Assembly (NCBI GenBank): GCA_963930655.1
Contig: OZ005602.1
Span: 7,680,001 to 7,744,000, forward strand
DNA: 64,000 bases
Direction: 5' to 3'
Source: Myrica gale
Taxonomy: Eukaryota; Streptophyta; Magnoliopsida; Fagales; Myricaceae
Both the position numbers and the translations under genes were made by a program. This document shows positions 44,394-55,856 of this stretch, in pieces (within the stretch, counting starts at the first letter, position 1; the number at the start of each line of letters is the position of its first letter). The notes under the pieces were generated by a model. The model had not been told where the DNA came from. It made no database searches and worked only from the letters and a program-made list of their open reading frames with translations.

Positions 44394-44938
44394 GGCATAT
44401 CCATAGGCTAATGGTCAGGTTGAAGTCACCAATCGGACCATAGTCGGCATGATCAACGCTAGGCTAGATGCGAGAAAAGGTGCATGGGCAGAAGAGGTCT
44501 CGGGTGTTCTATGGGCATACTGAATGACAACTCGTGCCTCGATGGGCGAAACATCATTTAGCATGGCGTACGGCATAAAAGCCATGGCCCCGATGAAAAT
44601 GGGTGTCCATACTCATCGAGTGAGCAGTTGTGAGCCCGACCAGAATGCTCAGGGGCTTCGTGCTAACCTGGATCTCATAGAAAAGGATCGAGCGATTGCC
44701 AGTATGAGGAACCAAAATTATAAAATACAAGTGGAGAAGTACTACAATGCCTAAGTCAAGACCAAGAAGTACTACAACGACGACGAACTAGATGGAAGGA
44801 AAGCTCTGCCCTAAATGGGAGGGTCCATACAGGGTCGTAGATACCACCCAACCGGGAACCTATCACCTAGCAGACTTGAAAGGGAAAAACCTTCCTCATC
44901 CGTGGAATGTTGGTCATCTAAAGAAGTATTACAAATAG
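44394..44938 (+). pseudogene. Tat integrase C-terminal part
   Basis: Plus strand: ANGQVEVTNRTIVGMINARL (late integrase core; the NGQVE Glu is the usual third catalytic residue), then TRASMGETSFSMAYGIKA, RVSSCEPDQNAQGLRANLDL and NQNYKIQVEKYYNA. Near 44810 a frame change leads to KWEGPYRVVDTTQPGTYHLA and LPHPWNVGHLKKYYK with a stop at 44936-44938. Internal stops (for example TAG at 44415 and TGA at 44521) kill it. It continues the Tat element interrupted at 39853. Confidence 0.85.
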
Positions 44939-46276
44939 GAAACACCAGATACTCGATACACATGTTATTTTATGAACTCATTATGATTTATGAACTCCTT
45001 GTGATAATCTTATTCCAAGTTTTGCACAGCTAGCATCGGTTAATTTTCCTAAATATCAAAGCTTCATCAGAAACCCTGCTTGGGACAGGTTCTCCGCAGA
45101 GGTCCAATAGCGCCGAGCACCCTACCTGGTATAGGATCCCCGAAAAGGGTCATCTCTGAAAAACCCTAGCGCTAATCGCCACCCGTTGGATGCCCATTTA
45201 CTAGGAACCAATAAATACATGAACATTAACTCCGATTCTCCCGAGAAAGAGGAAATAGACAGCCAGCAATCAAAGCATCGTCGAAAAACCCAAGCTCGAC
45301 TTCGTCAGGCTCCGACACCTTTTCGCCCGGTTCAGGAACTCTCATTATCACGGTCGATGGGACATTGTAATTGGCCTGCAGTGCGACCAGTTGATTCTAT
45401 TCTTTGGGACCCTGGTTATCGTCGTTTTCTCTCCCGCGTTGGGCATTTTCAATGGCTGAGAGCTTGCTTTGCGGTGAGGAAAAGTAAAACTAGTACAAAA
45501 GAGGCAAGGCGAATAGGCTGGGAGAATGGAAGTGGCGTGAAGACAAAAAGGCGAAATGTCCAGAACGACTGTGAGCAGTAGGTTGGGAGGACGATGATGA
45601 CGTGAAGATGGAGCGACAGAGTGTAGAAAAAGTTGCACGAGAGGAATGGTGGTAGCGTATGCTGCATGCCAGTTTTGAACAGCTGACATCCGAGTCGTAC
45701 CGATATCCAATGGGCCCCAAATCCCAGTAGAAAATGGGGGCCCAGCTTCAGTCGTTGCAAAACCTATAAAATGTGTCCATGAAGATAAATAAGATGAGAT
45801 ATAAAGGACAAATTGTACAAGGAAGAGATGGTAAGGTCACGACTTAGGTATTTAAATAAATACCTCAACCAACCAATATTCCACAATATTCCAGGACCTT
45901 ACCAACCAATAAATACCTCAACCAACCAATATTCCAGGACCTTACCAAACGCCCTTGTCCTTAATTCCGATTCCTTGATAAGGACATAATAAGCAGACAA
46001 CAGAGCAAACGTTATAAGACAGTCATATAAATCAACATTAATTACCATATAAAGACGAAAAACATGAACGTAGAAAAATAAATCCGCAAATCATAAACTA
46101 GTCATCCCATTAACATGAAGGTCCAACATGTCCAAATACTAATTATAAACACATAACAAGCACATGAAGAACTAGCAAGTCTAACACATCAATGTCCAAC
46201 AGGCCCAAATACAAAGGCTAAATTGCACATAAACAACTCATCCTAATAAATCGTGATTCGAACCACAACGGTGGCA
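44939..46276. other. Tat 3' region and unassigned sequence; 53-bp duplication
   Basis: Sequence after the Tat integrase stop, with no recognisable 3' LTR. ORFs at 45186-45581 (plus) and 45348-45760 (minus) show no known motif. At 45858-45950 a tandem duplication with a 53-bp period repeats AAATACCTCAACCAACCAAT, and the second unit lacks 10 bp. The sequence near 45945 (TTACCAAACGCCC) resembles a Harbinger terminus and may bound the next element. Confidence 0.4.
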
Positions 46277-47522
46277 TCATTTGACATATCGTGCCCAATC
46301 ACCCTTTATGTCGTCATCCATCTCTAGGAAGGCTTCCTGGATGTCACGATTCGTAGTTAGATACCTTACAACCACTACAAACTGTTCTATAGGCAACCTT
46401 GGATTCAAATTCTGAAGAGCGGCAATGCACTCCTTCATACCCCCAGATTGGCTACTACTGCCCGCATTATCTCTGTCCCACCAACCCTTGATGAAATCCC
46501 TCATCTCATCATAGTATAGTTCCTCACATGTGGGCTTGGATTTATGACTTTGTCGAGCGCCCGTAATTGAAGCGGATCCCTGCTTCCTGGAACAGGAGCC
46601 TGTGTCCATAGACTGCACCCCGTCACAACTAAGGTTGATACCACCACGGAAAGTGATATGATCGGCATCCATGTTGTCGACCCCTCGTCCCTATGATGGA
46701 CCGCGCGCTCCCGCTGCGCACATTCCTTAGGCGTAGGTGCCCTCTGGACAGAGAACTGGCGTTGGGCCCCAAAGGCAGTACTAGTACCGAAAAGCAGATG
46801 TAGCTCAGGATAGTTAGGAAGTCCCTTATATTTGAACTTGGTTATGTTTGGGTTCGCCTCAAATCATAAAAGTGATAGTCAATTTAGGTATTGAAATTAA
46901 TATGCATTAGTTTATTTATGAACATATAAGGAAATGTTGCTATCTGCTATTGGCACGTCGTGAATGTATACTTGGTACTTTAGATCCCACCAAGCGTCAT
47001 CCGCATCAACAGTTTCCTTTTCTTCATTCCACCCGACACCAGTTTGATCTTTCGGGAATTGGAATGCCCAATAATCTTGTTTTAAGCATTAAATTTTCCC
47101 ATCACTTGAGTTGCCGATAGCCCTGTGTAGTTTGGGATGTCCAATTTTTGTGCTATTCTCTGCCACAGTTTGGAGTCTTTAGGTTTGCCATCCACAAACC
47201 TCTTCTCATTATACTCATCTATCAATACGTAGATCAAATTTTGGACGTCTTCGGGGTGCCAACTCATTAGTGGATTCTATAGAGATACAAACAATCCAAT
47301 AAAAAAATAAAAGCAACAACCCCACGAAATCCAACATAGGAACATGCCAATAAAATTATTTACAAAAACAACAACCAATAACATATCAACATGCCATTAA
47401 AAAAACAAGGATCCAAGTAAATACACAAGGAGAAGAAACAAATGTCTTACCTGGGACATTCTTTGCGAAGAAGAAGTGCTGGATGGATCGGACAACAACT
47501 TCCCTGATCTTAGAAAGTACCG
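46277..47522 (-). pseudogene. Harbinger-type Myb/SANT-like ORF1, frameshifted
   Basis: Minus-strand gene with three exons inferred from splice sites: 47522-47451 (donor CAG|GTAAGA), 47276-46924 (acceptor CTATAG, donor TAT|GTTCAT) and 46857-46277. The domain shows MSWHPEDVQNLIYVLIDEYN, WQRIAQKLD and SATQVMGKFNA. A shifted frame then gives KQDYWAFQ, then NITKFKYKGLPNYPELHLLF. A second frame change precedes MDADHITFRGG, and the C-terminus has EELYYDEMRDFIKGWWD. This is the Myb/SANT-like accessory protein that helps PIF/Harbinger transposase bind DNA; similar host genes exist. Two frameshifts make it a pseudogene. No DDE transposase is nearby. Confidence 0.7.
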
Positions 47523-49116
47523 CTGCATATGGTTGATGAATGAGTCGGTTACAAAAGTCTCAACTTTTTATGATCTAGTGCATGTGGGCAAAGGATCCTA
47601 ATTAGGGATTGTATCTGTACTAGATGGTAAAACAGATACCAACAGCAGTGAAACATGCATAATGGAAGGAAACTCGAAACCAAATGATAGCAAATATTTT
47701 CTAGACATAGACAAGGCAGAGAAGTACAATGAACTCATTGAACTTCATACCCATATCCTCGTGGAGTGATTGGGCCATCTTTTCCAAAGAAACTTCATAC
47801 CCACATTCATTTTTGTCTATACAGAGAAAAGAAGAGTGCAAAAACTACAGTAAAATGAGGAAAAGCTTATCCTTCAGTAAAATACAAAGTGTCCAGTACA
47901 CCTCAGCTAATCCTCCAGTATTCATTTCCATTGATAAAAATTTTATAAACCTCATTCACAGTTTGAATTTGCTTTCTTATAGATTTCCCACTACACACAT
48001 TAGGTCAAACGTGTACCATTTGGCAAGCAAGGTATTCTCTCATTTTCTCGGAAAGCTACAGCTTATAAAATTCATGTGTTTCGACCAATAATGGAAATCA
48101 AGATGTCCACCACGAACATCTAAGAGTTAAATTTTGTGGATAAAACTTGTAGATTCAGAAATCCCCCCAAATCTCTCGCTACTGCCACACGATAGGCAGT
48201 ATTTGCCTCTCGGCCCCACTCTCCCCCCAATTCCCCTGCTACCACCCCACATACACAGTTGAAAATGGATACTCACTTGGACGCGAGCAGGGAGCTGGTG
48301 ACTGGTGTCGTGGTTGCCTTGCGACTGGTATCTCGCCTACACTTTCTAGGGGAACACTGCGTTCGAATTTGGCTATAGAGATTCTTCAGCTCTTCCGTGA
48401 ACGACGAATGAAGAGGTGATGAATGAAAAGGCCCTTGAACTTCCATCTCATCATAGGGGTATGGGCCTGGGGCAGAGGAATCCGATTCTCCTTTGCTCGG
48501 CTGCATCTCCAAATTTGGGCGAAATGTTGTTCTGTGCGAAAATGAGTTCTGCATATGGTTTGATGTTTCTTTTCGCCTAATTTATCTGTTGTTGTAGTTG
48601 TCACCATTGTGAATTTTAATTCAAACAGATGTTCAACATTTACTATAGGTGATTGGGCGCAAGGACCAAAAATGAGGCGTGCCTAGCTCACCTGCCTCAT
48701 TGTCCTCCGACAGTCAGGTTGTCTGTATGCTAGGAGGGAGAATGACTGCTTACCTAAAGCATTACAAGTTGTGTATGAAACAACTGTGGGCACTTGTGTA
48801 ATTTGACGGTAAGAGAGTATTAATGAGCGTCAGAATGGGACCCAACAAATTTGAAAAATTCGTTCACGCCCTTTGTGTTAGAAACGGTTTCAGTTGTGTG
48901 TGGGATCTAATTTGTAATTTTTTACAGTAGTTTTAGGGGCTGAAACGGAAAAAATAAGTTTGGTCTGAATAATTTTCCACTACCAAACGTATTTCAGCTA
49001 AAATTTTCCAAAATCCAATATTTTGGGTAAAATTTGCTTTGTCAAACGCAACCTCAGAATACCAAACTTTCAGCAATTAAATGAATTGCAATGCAATCAG
49101 ACAAGAATAAGCAAAC
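47523..49116. other. upstream region of Harbinger ORF1, possible 5' exon and TIR-like sequence
   Basis: A minus-strand ORF at 48273-48554 (TEELKNLYSQIRTQCSPRKC) ends at a consensus-like donor (CAA|GTGAGTATCC) and may be a leading exon, but joining it to 47522 does not keep an open frame. The sequence at 48940-49073, with CCACTACCAAACGTATTTCA and GTCAAACGCAACCTCAG, resembles Harbinger/MITE termini (TTTGG-rich when reversed). It probably marks the element's right border within a CDKD intron. Confidence 0.3.
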
Positions 49117-50084
49117 TTGGTGAGTAAACTTGTGATCTGGGCTCCCAAATATTTGTGCTAAACCAATTGAGTTGTCCTTTAGATCCTATTAACAAGTTGT
49201 TTGGTTTCATATGTAACGCCTCTGATCTGTATTTTCACCTGTTTGACATATATAAAAATTAGTATAATATGCTAATTGGATTTTTTTAGTCTAAATTATT
49301 TCTTTATTGAGCTTAAATTATTTTAATATACTTGCTTGCATATTTTAATTCTCCTAATTTTCAATTATGTAGTTGCAATTGTTTTTATATTATCGAGCTT
49401 TTTACTTGATATTATTATTTTATTAAAATACATTAGGGGCTTGTATTTTATTAAGAGTCTTTCATAATGATATTAGCTTTAATGTTGTCTCTTGTTTTAT
49501 AGGCTTTGATTAAAATTCCCATTGCTCAAGGCCGACTATTGTATATTCTAAGAACTTGATTTTAAATTTCACAATTATCTTGGTAATTAATGCTCTCCAC
49601 TTTCATATCTTCGTAATTAATGTCTTTAACCTAGCATTAATTGTCTTGAAGTTCCATGCATGGCCGAACAAGTATAGAAGCCAACTTTTACTTCTTCTTT
49701 TTTTCCTTCATTTAGCCTTGCATGGGCTGTTTTTATTGGTCCTCATTTTGTATTATATGCATGCATTCATATGTTGGAGCTTAAGGGTAGTTCGTGGCTT
49801 CTTTGAGTTGGCAAAGTGGATTGAAGCAATCACAAAGATTGCCCAGGAAAGTGTTAAGCTAACACTTGGCGTTAACTGCTCCCATAGCCGCCCCTTATGC
49901 CCATTTATTTTGTTAGCTTCTCTAAGTAAACTACAGCTTCATGATTGCCTATTTAGAGTAGGGTGTGGAGTTACTTATTTTAACCATGGGTTCAGCCGTC
50001 AAGAACCTTCGGTCAAGGGCAAGGGAAGCCTTGTTGTTATCGAAAAAGTGAGAGAAATAGAGTAATAAGGGAGAGTGGCGTGAA

Positions 50085-50270
50085 ACACTTAGAGACCAAA
50101 GGAGACAAAGAGAGAGAGAACATCTGATCGAAGGAGAAAGGAAAGGAGATACCAAAAGAAAAAGAGGAGAAACCAAGAGAAAAAGAAAGACACCGAAGGA
50201 GAGAAAGAGAAGGAAGCCAAAGGAAAAGAGGAAGAGAAAAGAAGAGAAAAGGGGGAGAGAGGTAGTTTCG
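50085..50270 (+). repeat. polypurine tract, about 185 bp
   Basis: Almost uninterrupted G/A on the plus strand (GAGACAAAGAGAGAGAGAAC and similar), with only a few pyrimidines, inside the G2 LTR near its expected R/U5 region. The antisense ORF here is a translation of the tract. The G2 LTR at 4215 has pyrimidine-rich blocks at 6440-6590 in the corresponding place. Confidence 0.6.
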
Positions 50271-51056
50271 GTCTGCATCCTTTTGTCCCCTTCAGCTTTT
50301 GTCTTCTCTTTTCCTAACCTAGTGTCGTGCTTTTTAGGTGTTTTTATCCAAGGGAAATCAGTTCAACCGAAGCCTAGGTAAGGGTGTAGAAACTTGTTTT
50401 TAAAAGGGTGTTGGGGTGTTTGGTAAAGCGTAGTTGCATGTAGAGGTTTGAGTCAAAACGTGATAATTTGGCTTGAGTCATGCAAAATATGCTACTGCCC
50501 TAATCTTGTGTTATACCTATCGGTTTTTTATTATTCTTTTACTTCTTTTGATGTAAGACTCAACTTGGTAGTTGCATGTAGGAGGTGATGAGACTTTTGC
50601 TTTGTTCATGATCAAATGCACCTATGTCATGTGTGTATGACTTGATTTGTGAAGCTGGAATGTGTAAATGATGATCTGAATGCCTTTAAGTCTCTATCCG
50701 TAAGTGAAATAGTGGATATGAGAACAAGGGGGGCCACAGGTTGGCCATAGGTTGGGGAGAGAAAAGCATGCATGTTCATCTCTTGCATTTGCATGCCATT
50801 TTGACACTTCTCTTTATTGAATCCTCTCAAATGATGTTAAGTTCGGATCTATGAGCTAAGTGATTTTGTTGAAATAAAAGAGTATGTAGGTGCTTGAGTA
50901 TCGTTTGAGTGTGAAAATTTTGGGTATTGGAGTTTGTGAAATATTATTGTTTGTGAAAAAGTAAAGATATTTATGGGAGTTGGTGAAAAAGTAAAGAGAG
51001 AGAATATTTTTAATATTAACCCTAAATAATTGAGGTCAATTATTTGGAGTTCAAAC

Positions 51057-52320
51057 TGTAAGTCCTAGTTTCAGGATTAATGCAACTCAAGAGGGGGGTG
51101 AATTGGTTTTCTAAAACTTTTCGGTATTGACCCCCAAAGATGTGTTTGCAAGTAAAGTCTATCTTAGCACAAGTATATAATATGCAATAAGAGTAAATAC
51201 GTGCTAAAAGTAGAGATAAGGGTAAGAAAAGCAAACACAGTATTTTTATGTGGTTCGGCAAACCCGCCTACATCCACCCCTCAAGCTCCTTTACCGAGCC
51301 TTGAGGTTTTCCACTATCTTCCAGTAGCTTTACACACTAGCTTCCGGGTGCTAGTGAACCGTACAAGTGTTTTCCCTGGATCAACACTCAAACCCTCCCA
51401 AGTAGTTTTTCTGGCTCACCACTCACAACCTCACCAAGCTTGAGATAAACACTCTCAAAACTTCTTCTTTGGTGAACAACCTCACTAAAGGAAACATCTC
51501 TTTTGATAGGTAGATTTAGGAACAAGATTCTCTCAAAGAGTAGACATAAAAATGGAAAGCTCTATCTCTTGATTCACACAAAGACAAGGATGTGAAAGTG
51601 CAATTTGTGTGAATGATATGAGAAATATGAAATAAGAAGGTTTAAAATATTTCTCAAGCTATACAAATGATATGTGGTCGTTGAGTTATCATTTTAGACG
51701 AAATGAGGGTGTATTTATAGGCCACATATGAAAACTAGCAGTTGGGAGTTTTTGCTAAAACGAGTCGGTCGACCGCTTCAAGTTACCATTACTCCAATGG
51801 TCATATTGTCAGAAGCTCAACGGCTCTTTTGTCAAAACCAACCGGCCGACTGCTACATGAGGCGGTCGAAGTACCGGTCGACCGCTTGAACAGCCGGTTG
51901 ACCTCCTCAACTTAAGCATGATCCGGTTCTTTAAAAAACAAGGTTTTTGACCACTTTTAAACACCAAATTTTGAAGACATACTTCCCATAAGAATATGAA
52001 AGGTTTGGGAATATATTTGAGGTGTTTTGAAACCTTTAAAAATATTATAATCTTTCAAACAAAAGGTAAAATGGTTTATGCACGTTTTGAAATATATGCA
52101 AGTGCGTGATTCAAATCTTTGTCAAATGTGAAATAAAGAGTTACAAGGATTATACCCTAAGGTCTTGAATCTTCACTTTAAGCTCCTTGCAACTTCTCGT
52201 TCTTCTTTCTTCAAGGTTTGGCTCTTTTCGTCAAGTGTCTTTATCTTTGAAGATGTCCATTTTGTAAACTCATCCATTTATTGGAATCATCAAAATCTCG
52301 ATTGTGCACAAAAGCCAACA
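51057..52320 (-). mobile_element. Sire-B 3' LTR
   Basis: Runs TGTTGGCTTTTGTGC to GGACTTACA on the minus strand. Internal purine tract AAAAAGGAGGAAA adjoins at 52321-52335. GGTCGACC-type motifs: 51767, 51844, 51864, 51876 and 51896; the pairs 51844/51864 and 51876/51896 are exactly 20 bp apart. Confidence 0.9.
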
Positions 52321-53054
52321 ATTTCCTCCTTTTTGATGATGACAATAAAGTGATAGTTTTGGGATGACTCCCCCTATCTTTTGCATTTGGAGAAACATTT
52401 AAAACTTGAAGACAAAGCTTTAGTACCCATTGGATTCATAGAGAGTAATACAATTAAAACATAATCCAATTAAAAGGAGAATATATAGTCATCAAAACTA
52501 TTTGCACATTTCTCCCCCTTTGTCACATCAAAAAGACAAAGGACACATTTCTTCCCAAATATGCATTCTAAAAGCAAAGGGAATACAAACATATAGACTT
52601 TTAAGAGTTCTCCCCCTTTGTCAATCAAAAAGAGAATGCATGGATAGAATTAAAAAGTTCATTTTTCATCCAAAAGATCAAGTTTGGGTTTTAAAAGACG
52701 ATCTCTTTGGCATGGTATAGAGGATGTCTAACGGGGACTTAAGAGTCCATCGCTATTACGATAGTAGCCCACCGAGTGGGTTTGTACCAATCTCTTAGCT
52801 ACCAATGACAATTTTAAAGGTCAATCTCAACCAAAGAAAGTTTGAGCACACAAAAACTTATCAAATATCAGGATTTTTGTAAAAGAGATAGCTTATAGAG
52901 ATGTTTTATTTTGACAAATGCAAGAAATAAAATTTCAAACATTAATACATTTGCATATTTAAACTAAATTCTCAATCAAGGATTTAGAAGTTACCAAAAG
53001 TTTTCCCCTTCGCATTTTCTCTTTGTTCCATCCTTGTTGAATCCTATAAAAGAA

Positions 53055-54530
53055 TCAAGGGAATGCTTTTGGTACCCAAGCTTTCTTGGGTCCTTCGGTG
53101 TTGACCTTGGTTCCCTTTAAAACCCATGCTTTCTTAAGAGTCTTGCTTCCAAGCTTCTTTAATGCATAATCAAAAATTAGATGCCCATCTTTATTGCAAA
53201 AATGACATGTTTGAGTAGGTGCATTAAATGATTTAGCCTTCACAAAATAATTCTTAAAATATTTTTGGTGAATTGAAGGCTTGTATCCTAAGCCACATTT
53301 GTCAAAGACACATCTTTGACTACCAAGAATCAAATCTAAAGATTTCTTTCCTTAAGTAAACTTCTCAAGGATTTTGCTTTGAGAAATAATTTTGTTGTTC
53401 AAAACAACTTTCTCCTTTTCAAATTCTAAAGTTTTTTGTTGGAACAAATCGTTTTCTAGCTTTAGATTCTTTTTCTCATTTTTCAAAGAATCAATATCAT
53501 TTGAGATCAAAATGAGTTTCTTTTTCAATGATGTATATTTTGAACCTAGTTTTTCAAATTGACATAAAAGATCATCAAAAGCATTTTGAAGCTCAATATA
53601 TGAAGTTTCATGCTAATCATCGGAAGAGTGTACCTCATCATCATCCTCATCGATATCCTCAAATGTCATGTAGCACATGTTGGCTATTTCTCCATTTTCT
53701 TCTTCTTCGGAGGAGGAGGAGGAACTTTCATTGTTAACCTTCCAAGATGTCTTCTTGTATTTGAGGCTTCTCTTTCCTTTCTTGTCATCAAGACTATGTT
53801 TTCCTCTTTGTCATCCTCATCTTTCATTGTTGAAGATTTGAAAGCGATCCTCATCCTTTTCTTACTCATCTTCATTTTCGAGCATTTGGATCTCATGGGT
53901 CATGAGTGATCCAATGAGCTCATCCAGAGGTAGCTTTGTGAGATCCTTGGCTTCTTGTATGACAGTCACTTTGGCCTCCCATGCCTTTGGTAGTGACCTA
54001 AGGATTTTTCTCACCAAATCGGAGTTAGTATACGATTTACCAAGAGCATTCAAAGCATGTATTATTGTGGTAAATCTAGTATACATGTTAGAAATAGATT
54101 CCTCTGGTGACATTTTAAATAACTCATAGTTATGAACAAATATGTTGATTTTTGACTTTTTGACTTGACTTGTTCCTTCATGAGTGATTTCTAGAGCATG
54201 CCAAATTTCCTTAGCATTTGTGCAAGATATTCTAATAAATTCATTTCTCTCTAAAGCACAATAAAGAATGTTCATAGCTCTAGCATTTAAAGAGATTTTC
54301 TTTTTGTCTAGGTCACTATATTCATTTTCGTTTTTAAGGGTTTCAACCTCTCTAACTTTCTTTGAGAGAATATGTGGACCATTCAAAGTGCATAACCATA
54401 AATCATAATCAATGGATTGAAGATAGATTTTCATCCTAGCTTTCCAATATGCATAATCATTTCCGTCAAAAAATGGTGGTCTAAGAGTGGAAAGCCCTTC
54501 AAATTGAGTGTTGAAGCTTGTAATTGTCAT
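53055..54530 (-). pseudogene. Sire-B gag, frameshifted
   Basis: The N-terminal 222 codons are open (54530-53862): PPFFDGNDYAYWKARMKIYL, IWHALEITHEGTSQVKKSKI and VRKILRSLPKAWEAKVTVI, the same UBN2-type domain as the Sire-A gag. Frameshifts and stops follow around 53860, 53610 and 53353, although the acidic and coiled-coil middle remains readable. The zinc knuckle region (CHFCNKDGHLIFDY) has lost the last Cys of CX2CX4HX4C. The ATG lies about 40 bp from the primer site. It cannot make full-length gag. Confidence 0.85.
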
Positions 54531-54570
54531 TTTAACTCAAGATGTTTAAATCTTGTATAAAGAGCACCAG

Positions 54571-54582
54571 GCTCCGATACCA
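54571..54582 (-). other. Sire-B primer-binding site
   Basis: TGGTATCGGAGC on the minus strand, identical to the Sire-A site and 2 bp from the 5' LTR end. Shared PBS and gag type support a common Sirevirus-like lineage. Confidence 0.8.
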
Positions 54583-54584
54583 AT

Positions 54585-55856
54585 TGTAAGTCCTAGTTTC
54601 AGGATTAAGGCAACTCAAGAGGGGGGTGAATTGGTTTTCTAAAAATTTTCGCTATTGACCCCCAAAGATGTGTTTCCAAGTAAAGTCTATTTTTGCACAA
54701 GTATATAATATGCAATAAGAGTAAATACGTGCTAAAAGTAGAGATAAGGGTAAGGGAAGCAAACACAGTATTTTTAGATGGTTCGGCAAACCGCCTACAT
54801 CCACTCCTCAAGCTCCTTCACCGAGCCTTAAGATTTTCCACTATCTTCCAATAGCTTTACACACTAGCTTCCGGGTGCTAGTGAACCGTACAAGTGTTTT
54901 CCCTGGATCAACACTCAAACCCTCCCAAGTAGTTTTTCTGGCTCACCACTCACAACCTCATCAAGCTTGAGATAAACACTCTCAAAGCTTCTTCTTTAGT
55001 GAACAACCTCACTAAAGGAAACACCTCTTTTGATAGGTAGATTTAGGAATAAGATTCTCTCAAAGAGTAGATATAAAAATGGAAAGCTCTATCTCTTGAT
55101 TCATACAAAGACAAGGATGTGAAAGTGCAATTTGTGTGAATGATATGAGAAATATGAAATAAGAAGGTTTAAAATATTTCTCAAGCTATTCAAATGATAT
55201 GTGGTCGTTGAGTTATCATTTTATAGGCCACATATGAAAACTAGCCGTTTATAGCCGTTGAGAGTTTTTGCTAAAACGAGTCGGTCGACCGCTACATGAA
55301 TCGGTCGACCGCTTCAAGTTATCGTTACTCCAACGGTCATATTGTCAGAAGCTCAACGGCTCTTTTGTCAAAACCAACCGGTCGACCGCTACATGAGGCG
55401 GTCGAAGTACCGGTCGACTGCTTGAACAGCCGGTCTACCTCCTCAACTTAAGCATGATCCGGTTCTTTCAAAAACAAAGTTTTTGACCACTTTTAAACAC
55501 CAAATTTTGAAGACATACTTCCCATAAGTATATGAAAGGTTTGAGAATATATTTGAGGTGTTTTGAAACCTTTAAAAATATTATAATCTTTCAAACAAAA
55601 GGTAAAACGGTTTATGCACGTTTTGAAATATATGCAAGTGCGTGATTCAAATCCTTGTCAAATATGAAATAAAGAGTTACAAGGATTATACCCTAAGGTC
55701 TTGAATCTTCACTTTAAGCTCCTTGCATCTTCTCGTTCTTCTTTCTTCAAGATTTGACTCTTTTCGTCAAGTGTCTTTGTCTTTGAAGATGTCCATTTTG
55801 TAAACTCATCCATTTATTGGAATCATAAAAATCTCGATTGTGCACAAAAGCCAACA
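54585..55856 (-). mobile_element. Sire-B 5' LTR with GGTCGACC doublets
   Basis: 1272 bp, TGTTGGC to CTTACA on the minus strand. Motif cores at 55283, 55303, 55380, 55400, 55412 and 55432 form three pairs, each exactly 20 bp apart. The minus-strand TATA-like CTATAAAATGA lies near 55220-55232, about 50 bp downstream of the array. This copy lacks a ~30-bp stretch near 55224 that the other LTR has. Confidence 0.9.

Larger units (their letters stand above)
51057..55856 (-). mobile_element. Sire-B Ty1/copia element with both LTRs, gag only
   Basis: It has perfect CAAAC duplications at 51052-51056 and 55857-55861. LTRs: 51057-52320 (3') and 54585-55856 (5'); by eye they are about 95% alike in the first 290 bases. 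The internal region is only 2264 bp: primer site, gag (minus strand), and noncoding sequence with repeated purine tracts. No protease, integrase, RT or RNase H is present. It is therefore a non-autonomous derivative that presumably moved using proteins from a full-length relative. Confidence 0.9.

Noticed and set aside
45348..45760. Overlapping minus-strand ORFs of 76-120 aa
   Set aside because: Three overlapping frames are open at once, Ser/Pro/Leu-rich, and none has a recognisable motif.
49556..50065. 169-aa ORF
   Set aside because: It lies wholly within the G2 solo LTR and its second half runs into the polypurine region. It has no domain and is not conserved in the other G2 LTR.
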